Source of the DNA: DASRAU01 sp035638075
GTDB lineage: Bacteria > Acidobacteriota > Polarisedimenticolia > Gp22-AA2
Length of the DNA stretch: 42,920 nt
Assembly (NCBI GenBank): GCA_035638075.1
Contig: DASRAU010000001.1
Location: forward strand, 1-42,920
Direction of reading: 5' to 3'
Positions 34,167 to 42,088 of the stretch are shown piece by piece (position 1 is the stretch's first letter; each line of letters opens with the position of its first letter). The notes beneath the pieces are model-generated. The model saw only the letters and a program-made list of their open reading frames with translations, had not been told where the DNA came from and did no database searches. A program made the translations under genes and the position numbers.

Positions 34167-35003
34167 CTACCGAGAGGCTGTCCGGCCGCGCAGCGCCAGG
34201 CCGACGCCGCCGAGGATGAGCGTCGCGGCGCCGACGAGCCGCGCTGTCGCCGCCTCGCCGAGCCATGCGACCCCGGCGAGGGCCACGAACGCGGGAGCCG
34301 CCAGCTGCGCGATCGCCGCCCGCACCGCTCCGAGCCGCGGCAGGATCGCGTACCAGAGGACGTAGCCGAGCGCGGAGGTGACGCCCCCCGAGACGATCGC
34401 CAGGATCACGCCGGTCCGGTCTCCGTGCGCGCCGGCGTGCGCAAGGAGGCTGACGAGCGCGACCAGCGGCGCGGCCCGCAGGAAGTTGCCCGCGGTCGCG
34501 GCGGTCGGCTCAGCCGTGCCGCGGCCGAGGAGCGAATACACGCCCCACGCGACGCCGGCCGCCACCATGAGGACGGCTGCGACGGGCTGAGGCGCCGTCA
34601 CTCCCGGTGCGATGAGCACCAGGAATCCCGCCAGGGCCGCGGCGAAGCCGACCCAGGTGACGATGCCGGGACGTTCCCCCGCGGCGAGTCCGGCCGCGAG
34701 CATGGTGCCCTGCACCGCGCCGAAGAGGAGAAGCGCCCCGGTCCCCGCCGTCACCGCGAGATAGGCGAAGGAGAAAGGCACCGCGTACAGCGCCAGGGCG
34801 AGCGCGGCCGGCCACGATCCTCCGAAACGCCGCCGGCCGGCCGGTCGCAGCAAAACCAGGAGCGCCAGGACGATGGCCCCGGACAGGAGCCGCAGCGTTG
34901 TGAACGAGGCCGCGTCGATGTGCCCCGCGCCCAGCGCCAGCCGGCAGAGGATCGAGTTCGCGGCGAAGGCGAGCAGCGCCAGGAGCGTGAGCGCGATCGT
35001 CAT
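34167..35003 (-). CDS. EamA/DMT family transporter
   Basis: A 278-aa protein with ten predicted membrane helices in two EamA repeats of about 140 residues. Segments typical of the family are FAANSILCRLALGAGHIDAA at the start, PFSFAYLAVTAGTGALLLFGAVQ in repeat 1 and GVTSALGYVLWYAILPRLGAVRAA in repeat 2. It exports amino acids or other metabolites; the substrate is not predictable. It lies 55 bp after the dienelactone hydrolase gene in the same direction. Confidence 0.9.
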   Translation of the reverse strand: MTIALTLLALLAFAANSILCRLALGAGHIDAASFTTLRLLSGAIVLALLVLLRPAGRRRFGGSWPAALALALYAVPFSFAYLAVTAGTGALLLFGAVQGTMLAAGLAAGERPGIVTWVGFAAALAGFLVLIAPGVTAPQPVAAVLMVAAGVAWGVYSLLGRGTAEPTAATAGNFLRAAPLVALVSLLAHAGAHGDRTGVILAIVSGGVTSALGYVLWYAILPRLGAVRAAIAQLAAPAFVALAGVAWLGEAATARLVGAATLILGGVGLALRGRTASR

Positions 35004-35058
35004 GCGGGCATGACTGGCCGGCCGTGGACCGTGGATCGGCGGGAACTGTGCCGGGCGC

Positions 35059-35949
35059 TCAGGCGAGGGTCGCGTTCAGGAAGTCGATGGTCCGCTTCCA
35101 GGCGAGCGCCGCGGCCGCGGCATCGTAGCGCGCGGTATTGGTGTCGTTGTGAAAAGCGTGCTGCACGCCGTCGTACATGTGGAGCGTGCAGGACACGCCC
35201 GCCTGCTTGAGCGCTGCCTCATACGCCGGCACCGAGGCGTTGATCCGCTCGTCGAGGCCGGCATAGTGCAGGAGCAGCTTCGCCTTGATCGAGGGAACCT
35301 GCGCCGGGTCGGGAGACATGCCGTAGAAGACGACGCCGGCCTGCAGGCCCGGATCGGCGACCGCGAGCTGGTTCACCATCCCGCCGCCCCAGCAGAAGCC
35401 GACCGCGCCGACCTTGCCGGTCGAGTGCTTGTGCGCCGCGAGCCAGCGCCGCAGGGACACGAGGTCGGCCACGGCCGCCTGCTTGTCGAGCGCGCCGATC
35501 TTATCGCGCGCCTGGTCCTCATCCTTCGGCGTGCCGCCCGACGCCGACAGCAGATCGGGGGCGAGCGCCAGGAAGCCGGCCTTCGCCGCGCGGCGCGCCA
35601 CGTCCTCGATGTGGGCGTTCAGGCCGCGGTTCTCGTGGATCACGATGACGGCCGGGTGCTTCTTTCCCTGGCGCGGCCGCGCCAGGTAGCCCTGGACCTT
35701 GCCGGCGCCGCCCGGTGCATCCACGCGCCCCACGTCGAGCCCGGAGTCGTCGGGAGCGACCTGTGCCGCCTGCGCGTAGTCGTTCTCGAGCATCGGCAGG
35801 AGCGCCAGGGCCGCGGCCGCCGATCCGGCGAGCATCGCCAGGCGCTCGAGGAAGACGCGCCGCTCGAGCGGCCGGTGCGTGTACTCGTCGTAGAGATCGA
35901 TGACCTGCTGAGAAACGCCGGGCTCCCGACCCTGCTCCGCATCCGGCAT
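35059..35949 (-). CDS. Exported dienelactone hydrolase family protein
   Basis: A 296-aa alpha/beta hydrolase. Residues 27-52 contain an ERRVFLERL motif and a hydrophobic stretch (AMLAGSAAAALALLPML), suggesting a twin-arginine-type signal. The catalytic triad is C186 in VGFCWGGG, an aspartate in GLDERIN and a histidine in VQHAFHND. HENRGLNAHIEDVARR after the first strand is also typical. Such enzymes hydrolyse cyclic lactones such as dienelactone; the exported members are often of unknown substrate. ATG 35949 follows GGGAGG and is chosen over the frame's start at 35970. Confidence 0.88.
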   Translation of the reverse strand: MPDAEQGREPGVSQQVIDLYDEYTHRPLERRVFLERLAMLAGSAAAALALLPMLENDYAQAAQVAPDDSGLDVGRVDAPGGAGKVQGYLARPRQGKKHPAVIVIHENRGLNAHIEDVARRAAKAGFLALAPDLLSASGGTPKDEDQARDKIGALDKQAAVADLVSLRRWLAAHKHSTGKVGAVGFCWGGGMVNQLAVADPGLQAGVVFYGMSPDPAQVPSIKAKLLLHYAGLDERINASVPAYEAALKQAGVSCTLHMYDGVQHAFHNDTNTARYDAAAAALAWKRTIDFLNATLA

Positions 35950-36041
35950 GACGTGTCCTCCCGGAGGCATTGTGCCTCAGGTCGGACGTGTGCGCCGCGT
36001 GCGCCGGCCGCCGCGCGTGCTCCCGGCGCGTGCGCGCCGGG

Positions 36042-37952
36042 TCAGCGCCCGGCGGTCGAGCTGGTCGTCTGCGGAGTTCCGGCCTTCAGGAGGTCTGCGA
36101 GGCGGGCTTCGGCGTCGGCGTGCAGCGTCGGCGGCGCGCCGTAGAAGGTCGCGACGGCGTTGCCGTCGGGGCCGAAGAGGAACATCGTCGGCACCGAGGT
36201 GACGTCGCCGAAGCCGCGGCCGATCTCCGGCGTGGCCATGCCCCACGCGAGATCGGGGGAGATCGACGCGGCGATCCTGCGCACCTCCGCTTCGTCGGAT
36301 TCGACCGCGAGCGCCAGGATCTCCAGGCGGTCGCCGTGCTTTTTCTTCAACTCGGCGAGCCAGGAAAGCGTGCTGCGGCAGGGGGGACACCACGTGGCCC
36401 AGAACTCCACCAGGACCACGCGACCGTGCAGTTCGCTGATGCCGCGCGTCTTGCCGTCGAGCCCGGTCACTCGCACGTCGGGAAGCGACCGCAGCTCCGC
36501 CGGCATCCGGGCCGCCTCGCTCTGCGCCGTGTCCTTCCGCCCGCTCAGGATGAGGTCGATCATCCGCGCCAGGTCGGCGCGGAAGCGCTCGTGGCTCGCG
36601 GCGCTCTTGAGCGGCGTGTAGCGCCCGTCGCCTTCCGTCTCGCCCTTGCCGAAGAAGCCGAAGTCGCGCGGGGTCGCGACCAGCACGTCGTCCACGAAGA
36701 TCGCCGGGTAGTGGGTGACGCCGAAGCGCTTCGCGAGCGCCGAGTCGCCGTAGTTCTCCGACACGAAACGCGCCCTGCCGTTGAAATCCTTCACCACGCT
36801 CTCCGCCAGCAGACCTGCCGGGTCGGAGATGTTTCAGGTGTACGGCCACCTCACGAGCGTGACCGTCACCTCCGGCTTCGGGCGCGCCGGCCGCGGCGGC
36901 GCCGGCTCGAGCGCGGCGAAGTAGCGCGGCAGCACGTCCCGCACGATCGACAGCGCGATCGCCGGGTTGGCGCCCGTCACGCCCGGAAGGTTGGCCTGCG
37001 CTCCTTCGAGATAGGTCCGCCCGATGCTGTGGTCGCGCCCGGGCGTGTTGAGCTTCTTCTCGAACGGCTGCAGACGCTGCGCCAGGTCGTCCGGCACCGG
37101 CGCGTCCGGCGCCGACGCCAGGAGCCCGGCGCGCATGGTCCCGTCGAGGAGCTTGACGAGCGCGCCGCAGCGCAGGCCAGCGGCATCGAGCTCGCGGGCT
37201 TCCTTGAGCGAGGCGCTCGCCGTGATGAACTCGCCGTGGCGATCGATCGACACCGGCGGCTTGTAGGCGCGCAGCAGCTGGTCCTCGAGCGCGTCGAGCT
37301 CGGGCGCGAACGAGCGCAGGGGAGGAGGAGCCGGGGATTTCGGGTCGGACAGGCTGCGCAGAAACGCCGCGTACTCGACCTGCGCCACGCCGTTGCCGGC
37401 ATAGAAGAGCCCGTACAGCGGCTCGGTGGAGCGGCCGTAGTCGAGGCTGGCGCGGTAGAGCGTGCCTGCCTGGGCGGCCGCGGCCTCGGCGAGACCGCGC
37501 ACGAAGGCCGGGCGCACGCCGTCGAAGGCGGTTGCGGCCGGCAGGCGGAACTCGCGCTCGCGCTCCCGGCCCAGGCGCTCCCAGGCCGCTTCGAATGTCG
37601 GCAGATCGCTGCGCTCCTTCTCGGGCTGCGCCATGGTCCAGGCGGCGGACGCGATGTCCCCCCGGGCGAAGCCCAGCCGCTGCAGCGCCAGGTTGCGCCG
37701 GCCGTCCTTGAGCGCCTGCTCGGCGCGCCCGAGCATCGTTCCGGGCCCGCCCTGGATCTGCTTCCAGAAGTCGTCCTCGGCCGGCGCGGCGTTCAGGATC
37801 GCCGACAGGCGGGCGATCTCCGCCGCCAGCCGATCGGTCTTCCCGGTGGCGGTGGCGGCGGCGGGCGCCGCGGCGGAGAACGCCGGAAACACCGCGGTGG
37901 CGGCGAGCACCGCGGTGGCGGCGAGGGCCAGGGTCGCGTCCGTCCTGCGCAT
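36042..37952 (-). CDS. Exported thioredoxin-fold fusion, probable selenoprotein (Sec373 at in-frame TGA)
   Basis: The frame runs from ATG 37952 through TGA 36836-36834 to TGA 36044-36042: 636 aa with selenocysteine at 373. A signal peptide (LALAATAVLAATAVFPAFS) comes first, then about 320 residues of helical sequence that I cannot assign. The first thioredoxin-fold domain reads VTVTLVRWPYT-U-NISDP, then RARFVSENYGDSALAKRFGV and a cis-proline P416 in THYPAIFVDD. The distance from Sec373 to P416 (43) matches that from the active-site cysteine to cis-Pro in thioredoxin (44). The C-terminal domain is TlpA/ResA-like with WATWCPPC (C522, C525) and VPTMFLFGPDG. Homology continues in one frame across the TGA, and an fdhF-like hairpin follows. 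The protein is probably a periplasmic thiol/selenol oxidoreductase. An alternative start at 38036 overlaps the metallo-hydrolase stop (ATGA). Confidence 0.86.
36801..36833 (-). promoter_or_regulatory. Predicted bacterial SECIS element of the thioredoxin fusion gene
   Basis: Reading downstream of the TGA on the minus strand, CTCCG (36828-36824) pairs with CGGAG, and after a two-base bulge CCGGC (36821-36817) pairs with GCTGG, enclosing the loop AGGTCT. The loop GG falls 19-20 nt after the TGA, which is the same position as in E. coli fdhF. The inner GCAGGTCTGC is the same ten-base string as in fdhF. This is the stronger of the two SECIS elements. Confidence 0.85.
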
Positions 37953-38032
37953 CGTCCTGAGTCTCCGAAGGACGGGTTGCGAAGGACGCCCCCGGCCCAG
38001 ACCAGAAACGTCGTCCGGGTCTGGAAGGTTCA

Positions 38033-39634
38033 TCATTTCCCCGCCGCGGCGGCGCACGGCGGACAGCCGTTGTCGAAGACGATCCGCCAGCGGCCGTCAT
38101 CCTCGCGCCGCCAGATGGAGTTGAAGGTTCCGGTGCGGTGTCCGGCGGGGTCGAAGACCGGACCGGTGCTCAGGGCCAGCCGGCCGGACTCGAGCACCTC
38201 CACCCGCTCCGGCCCCCACGCAAAGGGAGCGTCCGGGCCCTCGAAGAAGCGGGCCCAGCCTTCGGAGACCGCGGCCTTGCCGCGCAGGACACGCGTGGAT
38301 CCGAAGAAGATTGTCTCGTCCGCGAGCATCGCGGCGAAGGCGGCGTGATCGCGCGCCGCCATGGTTTTCGCAAAGGCGGTCTCGGTGGCGCGCACCTCGT
38401 CGGCGGCCGCCTTCGCGGGCGACGGCGCCGACGCCGTGGAGCTCTTCACCGCCACCGCGGCGATCGCGACGCTCGATCCCGGAGCGGACGCCGCGCCGGA
38501 GCCAGCGGCCGGGTCGCTCGCGCCGGCCGCGGGCTTTTCGGTCGCCTCGCGCAGCGCCGCCGCGACGGCCGGCTGGGCGACGTACATCTGGAAGAGCCCG
38601 CGCCTCACCGGAGAGTCGCCGGCAAGGCTCTGCCGGTACGGCTGGAGATCGATCTTCCGCCGCGCCGCGTCGCCGGTCGCGCCGCTTTTCACCGCCTCCT
38701 GCGCCTGAGCGGCGATCGAGGTGAACATCTCCTCGAGCGTCTTCACGTAGGTGTCGTCGCGCAGGACGGGGCCGTGCCCGGGCACCAGGATCGACGCGTG
38801 CAGCTCCCGCAGGCGCCCCAGGGTCTTCCCCCATTCGGCGATGTGCGACTGGGGATCGCCGACGAGCGGCACCGGCCAGACGACCAGGTCGCCGGTCGCG
38901 ACGATCCCCTCTTTCGGCAGGTGCACCACCAGGTCGGCGGCGGTGTGGCCGCTTCCGAGGTGGAGGATGTCGATGACGCGCGCGCCGCGCTCGAGCGTCA
39001 GCCGGTCGCGCACCGTGATGGTCGGCAGGACGGTCTCGGCCTTGTCGCCTTCGCCCAGGACGAGCCCGGCGAGCGACACGTCGCTCTGCAGGCTGTCGCG
39101 CTCCTCGGCGGTCAGCGGCGCCCCGGTGAGGCCGGTGCCGCTCTTCAGGGCGCCGCGCAGGTCCTCGAGGAAGCCGGGCGCCGCGGTCAGGAAGGCTTTC
39201 CGGTTGATGGCCCCCTGGCCGGGCAGGTACTCGCGCGCGAAGGCGTGCGCGATGAACTCGACGCCGGGATAAGCCTCGCGCCACACCTGGTTCCCGCGGA
39301 TGTGGTCGTCGTGGTAATGCGTGTTGACGACGTAGCGGACCGGCTTGTCGGTCAGGCGCTTGAGCGCCGCGACCACCTGCTTCGTGATCGACGGCGCCCC
39401 GTTCGCATCGACCACGACGACGTCCCGCTCATTGATGATGAGCAGGTTGTTCGCGTCCACCATGAAGCCGGGGCGATCGTCGCGGAGAACGGCGTAAACG
39501 CCGTCGGCGAGAGGAGTGAGGGTGAAGCGCCGGGCCGGGTCGTCCGCGCCGGAAGGGGCGGCCTTGTCAGGAGCGGCGGCGGCGAAAAGGACGACGGTGA
39601 GAGGCAGGAAGAGCGGCAGGACGAATCGCTTCAC
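38033..39634 (-). CDS. Exported metallo-beta-lactamase-fold hydrolase fused to a DUF4440/SnoaL-like domain
   Basis: A 533-aa protein with a signal peptide (KRFVLPLFLPLTVVLFAAA). The MBL domain (about 35-300) has HYHDDH, with H106, H108, D110 and H111, then DILHLGSGHTAADLVVHLP, GDLVVWPVPLVG and VPGHGPV for the remaining metal ligands. An Ala/Ser/Pro-rich linker (about 375-420) leads to an NTF2-like DUF4440 domain (AFAKTMAARDHAAFAAMLAD, WRIVFDNGCPPC). The C-terminal CPPC is unexpected in that fold. GTG 39634 gives the cleaner signal peptide; GTG 39652 is also in frame. The stop overlaps the ATG at 38036 of the downstream frame, so it is probably co-transcribed with the thioredoxin selenoprotein gene. 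Substrate unknown. Confidence 0.85.
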   Translation of the reverse strand: MKRFVLPLFLPLTVVLFAAAAPDKAAPSGADDPARRFTLTPLADGVYAVLRDDRPGFMVDANNLLIINERDVVVVDANGAPSITKQVVAALKRLTDKPVRYVVNTHYHDDHIRGNQVWREAYPGVEFIAHAFAREYLPGQGAINRKAFLTAAPGFLEDLRGALKSGTGLTGAPLTAEERDSLQSDVSLAGLVLGEGDKAETVLPTITVRDRLTLERGARVIDILHLGSGHTAADLVVHLPKEGIVATGDLVVWPVPLVGDPQSHIAEWGKTLGRLRELHASILVPGHGPVLRDDTYVKTLEEMFTSIAAQAQEAVKSGATGDAARRKIDLQPYRQSLAGDSPVRRGLFQMYVAQPAVAAALREATEKPAAGASDPAAGSGAASAPGSSVAIAAVAVKSSTASAPSPAKAAADEVRATETAFAKTMAARDHAAFAAMLADETIFFGSTRVLRGKAAVSEGWARFFEGPDAPFAWGPERVEVLESGRLALSTGPVFDPAGHRTGTFNSIWRREDDGRWRIVFDNGCPPCAAAAGK

Positions 39635-39654
39635 GAAGCCCCCGGCGCGCACAC

Positions 39655-39674
39655 CACGCGGTCCGAACCGCGTG
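39655..39674. repeat. Perfect inverted repeat upstream of the MBL-fusion gene
   Basis: CACGCGGT (39655-39662) and ACCGCGTG (39667-39674) form a perfect eight-base-pair stem with a four-base loop, immediately upstream of the start region of the MBL gene on the minus strand. It has no T-tract, so it is not a standard terminator. It may be an operator or a leader hairpin. Confidence 0.4.
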
Positions 39675-39744
39675 CGCCGGGGCCACCACCGGTGTCGCGC
39701 GAGGGCATCCTAGCAAAGAAGAGTGCCCGGACGCACGCGGGACC

Positions 39745-40152
39745 TCAGTGGCGCGTGTTCGCCTTGCTCTCGCCGCTGCCGTCAGCCGGGAGGGCGGTGA
39801 TGGTCACCTCCTCGACGCGCCAGGCGACGATGGTGCGGTAGGCGTCCTGCTGCAGCACGGCGCTCTGGCTCAGCGGCCGGGCCTTGCCGGCGCGAATCGG
39901 TCCGGACATGACGACCTCGAGCACCTCGAAATCGTCGCGGTCCACCGCCTGGACGACGATCTGGACCGATTCGTCCATGTCGAGCGTGTTCTTGACCATG
40001 ACCTTGACGCTCAGGTCGAGGTCGCCGTCCTCGTTCGGCCCGTCGATCACCTTGTGCTCGGGCGCCGCGACCTCGATGCCGAGACGCGGCGGGGCCGCGA
40101 AGGCCGGCAGCACCAGAAGGAACGCGAGCGTCATCACGATCGGAAAGCGCAT
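39745..40152 (-). CDS. Exported hypothetical protein
   Basis: A 135-aa protein with a signal peptide (RFPIVMTLAFLLVLPAFA). The mature part has beta-strand pattern (LSVKVMVKNTLDMDESVQIV, VQAVDRDDFEVLEVVMSG) resembling an immunoglobulin-like or FxLYD-like fold that many secreted proteins have. I recognise no named family. ATG 40152 follows GGTGGAGGA. It precedes the MBL-fusion gene by 92 bp on the same strand and could share its transcript. Confidence 0.65.
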   Translation of the reverse strand: MRFPIVMTLAFLLVLPAFAAPPRLGIEVAAPEHKVIDGPNEDGDLDLSVKVMVKNTLDMDESVQIVVQAVDRDDFEVLEVVMSGPIRAGKARPLSQSAVLQQDAYRTIVAWRVEEVTITALPADGSGESKANTRH

Positions 40153-40227
40153 GAGTCCTCCACCGGAGCGGGGTTCATGATACCTGCATTGCCCGGGACG
40201 CCCGCGCCCCGGACGGCTTGCGGGCTC

Positions 40228-40674
40228 TCAGCGCTCGAGACGGCGACGCTCCAGGACCGCAAGCACCCCGGGGCGCGACAGGTAAATCGCCACGACGGCG
40301 TGCAGCAGCGAGCTGATCCCGACCACCCAGATGACGCCGGGTTCGCTCTTCGAGACCAGCGTCGGCATCCTCAGGAGACCCGAGAACGCGAAGATCGCGG
40401 CGATCGAGATCGACAGCCACACGCCGCCCGTGCGCAGGCGCAGGAGATTCACCCAGACGGCGAGGAGCGCGGCGAAGACCAGGAGCGCCGTGACCCCGAC
40501 GGAGGCCGGCGCCTCGATCAGGATGCCGGTGTAGCCGGAGAAGGCGCGCGTCAGGGGCCAGACGGAGCACATGAATCCGAACGCCAGCCAGGCCGCGGCG
40601 AACCGGAAGCCGCGCGGCAGCGGCGGCCTGGTTTTTCCCGGAGCCGGATCGGAAGCCATCCGCGGTGCGCTCAT
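40228..40674 (-). CDS. Four-helix membrane protein of unknown function
   Basis: A 148-aa protein with four hydrophobic helices (about 25-43, 52-78, 85-103 and 112-134) and a basic C-terminus ending in ERRRLER. No named domain is recognised. It starts only 6 bp after the stop of the phosphatase-like gene upstream, so it belongs to the same transcript. The layout of short N-terminal tail and four helices resembles small DoxX-like or DUF-type membrane proteins, but I see no diagnostic motif. Confidence 0.7.
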   Translation of the reverse strand: MSAPRMASDPAPGKTRPPLPRGFRFAAAWLAFGFMCSVWPLTRAFSGYTGILIEAPASVGVTALLVFAALLAVWVNLLRLRTGGVWLSISIAAIFAFSGLLRMPTLVSKSEPGVIWVVGISSLLHAVVAIYLSRPGVLAVLERRRLER

Positions 40675-40680
40675 GATTCC

Positions 40681-41856
40681 CTAGCGATCCGCGGCGCGCT
40701 GCGGAAGACGGATCGGCGGCCCGGTCTCGCCCGGCAGAAGCGAGGCCGGCAGTCCCAGCAGGTCGAGCAGGGTCGCGGCAACGTCCGCCTGGTGCACCCC
40801 GGGCAGGCCCTGGGCGAGCCCGATGTCGGGGGTGTCCGGCCCGATGACGGCGATCCAGATCTCCTCCGAGCCGCGGATGCCCTCGCCGTGGTCCACCCAG
40901 TCCTTCGGGGTGCGGCCGCGGCCGTGGTCGGTCGTCACGACGAGCGTCGTCCGGTCGCGGTACTCGGGAAGCGACTGCAGGGTCTCCCACAGGATGCGCA
41001 GGTCGTCGTCCTCGAGTCGCAGGCAGTCGAGCAGCCGGTCGTAGCGGCGCGCGTGAGCCCAGTCGTCGGTTTCGCCGAGCGCCAGCCACAGGACGCGCGG
41101 CCGGTGCGCCTTCAGGTACTCCAGCGCCAGGTGGAAGGTCGGCATGTCGGTGCGGTAGCCCTCCCACAGCGCCATGACGTGCTCCTGGTAATCGCCGAGC
41201 GCGTCCATGACCGGATTCGACAGCGCGGCGGGAACGCGCGCGTAGCCGGCATTGACGAACACGGCGTCGGCCGCCGAGGAGGCGAACAGCCCGATGGCGT
41301 CCCAGGTGGAGAAGACCGCGACCTGCTCCGGGTTCAGGTGAAGGGCGTCGCGGATCGCCTCGAGCACCGTGGGATGCGCATAACGCCGCGCGTCGTTCGT
41401 GGTGACCTCGGGCTGGAAGCGCCCGGTGAGGAGCTCCATGTAGCCGGGAGCCGAGAACCCGTGCGGGTTGCGCAAGGTGACGCGGCTGTTCGTCGCGGGA
41501 TCCCCGAGCACGATCCCCTGGGGCGCGAGAGTGTCCCAGAAGAAGGGGAGCAGGGTGCGGCGCCGCTCCGCGGCCGTGTCGCGCCAGAAGAGCCGGCGGG
41601 CGCGTTCCGGGTCGTAGATGCCGGAGCGCTTCCCGCGGCTCTCCGCGATGACCGGATCCATGCCGCCGAACAGCTCCTGCACGCGGACGCCGTCGAGCGT
41701 GACGAGCACGAGGTTCGCGGTCCGGCGCGGCGGGGCCGAATCGGCGGAGTCGACCACCGCACCGACGGGCGCCGCCACGGCGACGCACCAGGGGACGAAG
41801 ACCCAAAGGAGCGCACCGTGCGCTCCCGCCCGCCCCGATCCGGCTGAAAATCGCAT
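40681..41856 (-). CDS. Exported alkaline-phosphatase-superfamily hydrolase (phosphodiesterase/sulfatase-like)
   Basis: A 391-aa protein with an N-terminal hydrophobic segment (GALLWVFVPWCVAVAAP) for export. The fold signature is present: LVLVTLDGVRVQELFGG at the first metal site, GFSAPGYMELLTGR with a nucleophile-type Ser or Thr, GETDDWAHARRYD for the second metal site, TTLVVTTDHGRGRTPKDWVDHG with the aspartate/histidine pair, and a terminal HQADVAATLLDLLGLP block typical of type I phosphodiesterases and sulfatases. The substrate is not predictable. ATG 41856 is preferred over the frame's 41973 start because of a promoter-like sequence and a direct signal segment. Confidence 0.85.
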   Translation of the reverse strand: MRFSAGSGRAGAHGALLWVFVPWCVAVAAPVGAVVDSADSAPPRRTANLVLVTLDGVRVQELFGGMDPVIAESRGKRSGIYDPERARRLFWRDTAAERRRTLLPFFWDTLAPQGIVLGDPATNSRVTLRNPHGFSAPGYMELLTGRFQPEVTTNDARRYAHPTVLEAIRDALHLNPEQVAVFSTWDAIGLFASSAADAVFVNAGYARVPAALSNPVMDALGDYQEHVMALWEGYRTDMPTFHLALEYLKAHRPRVLWLALGETDDWAHARRYDRLLDCLRLEDDDLRILWETLQSLPEYRDRTTLVVTTDHGRGRTPKDWVDHGEGIRGSEEIWIAVIGPDTPDIGLAQGLPGVHQADVAATLLDLLGLPASLLPGETGPPIRLPQRAADR

Positions 41857-41865
41857 GCGGACGGG

Positions 41866-41895
41866 ATTTTCGGCGGGTGGTCGCGCCGGTGTCAA
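41866..41895 (-). promoter_or_regulatory. Predicted promoter of the phosphatase-like gene
   Basis: On the minus strand TTGACA (41895-41890) and GAAAAT (41871-41866) are 18 bp apart. The -10 ends nine bases before ATG 41856, again without a ribosome site. The -35 is a consensus match, the -10 is weak. Confidence 0.45.
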
Positions 41896-42088
41896 CGCGG
41901 TTGCGGCTCCGCGCGGGAAACACCTTACGGATTTCCCGGACGGAGTTCTCGGGGTTACTTCTCCTTGTCGCACGTCAGGCCCGGTCTTACAACAGTTGGC
42001 GACAGAAGAGCATCCGTACCGGGTTCAACGGGCAGGGGGGTGCGTAGCAGGCACGGGGGGCAGGAACAGGCAAGAGGAGGGCCTCCCC

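Noticed and set aside
36834..36836. Two separate genes, an N-terminal exported protein and a downstream TlpA-like protein
   Set aside because: The downstream part would begin in the middle of a thioredoxin fold without a signal peptide or ribosome site, and the two parts share one frame.
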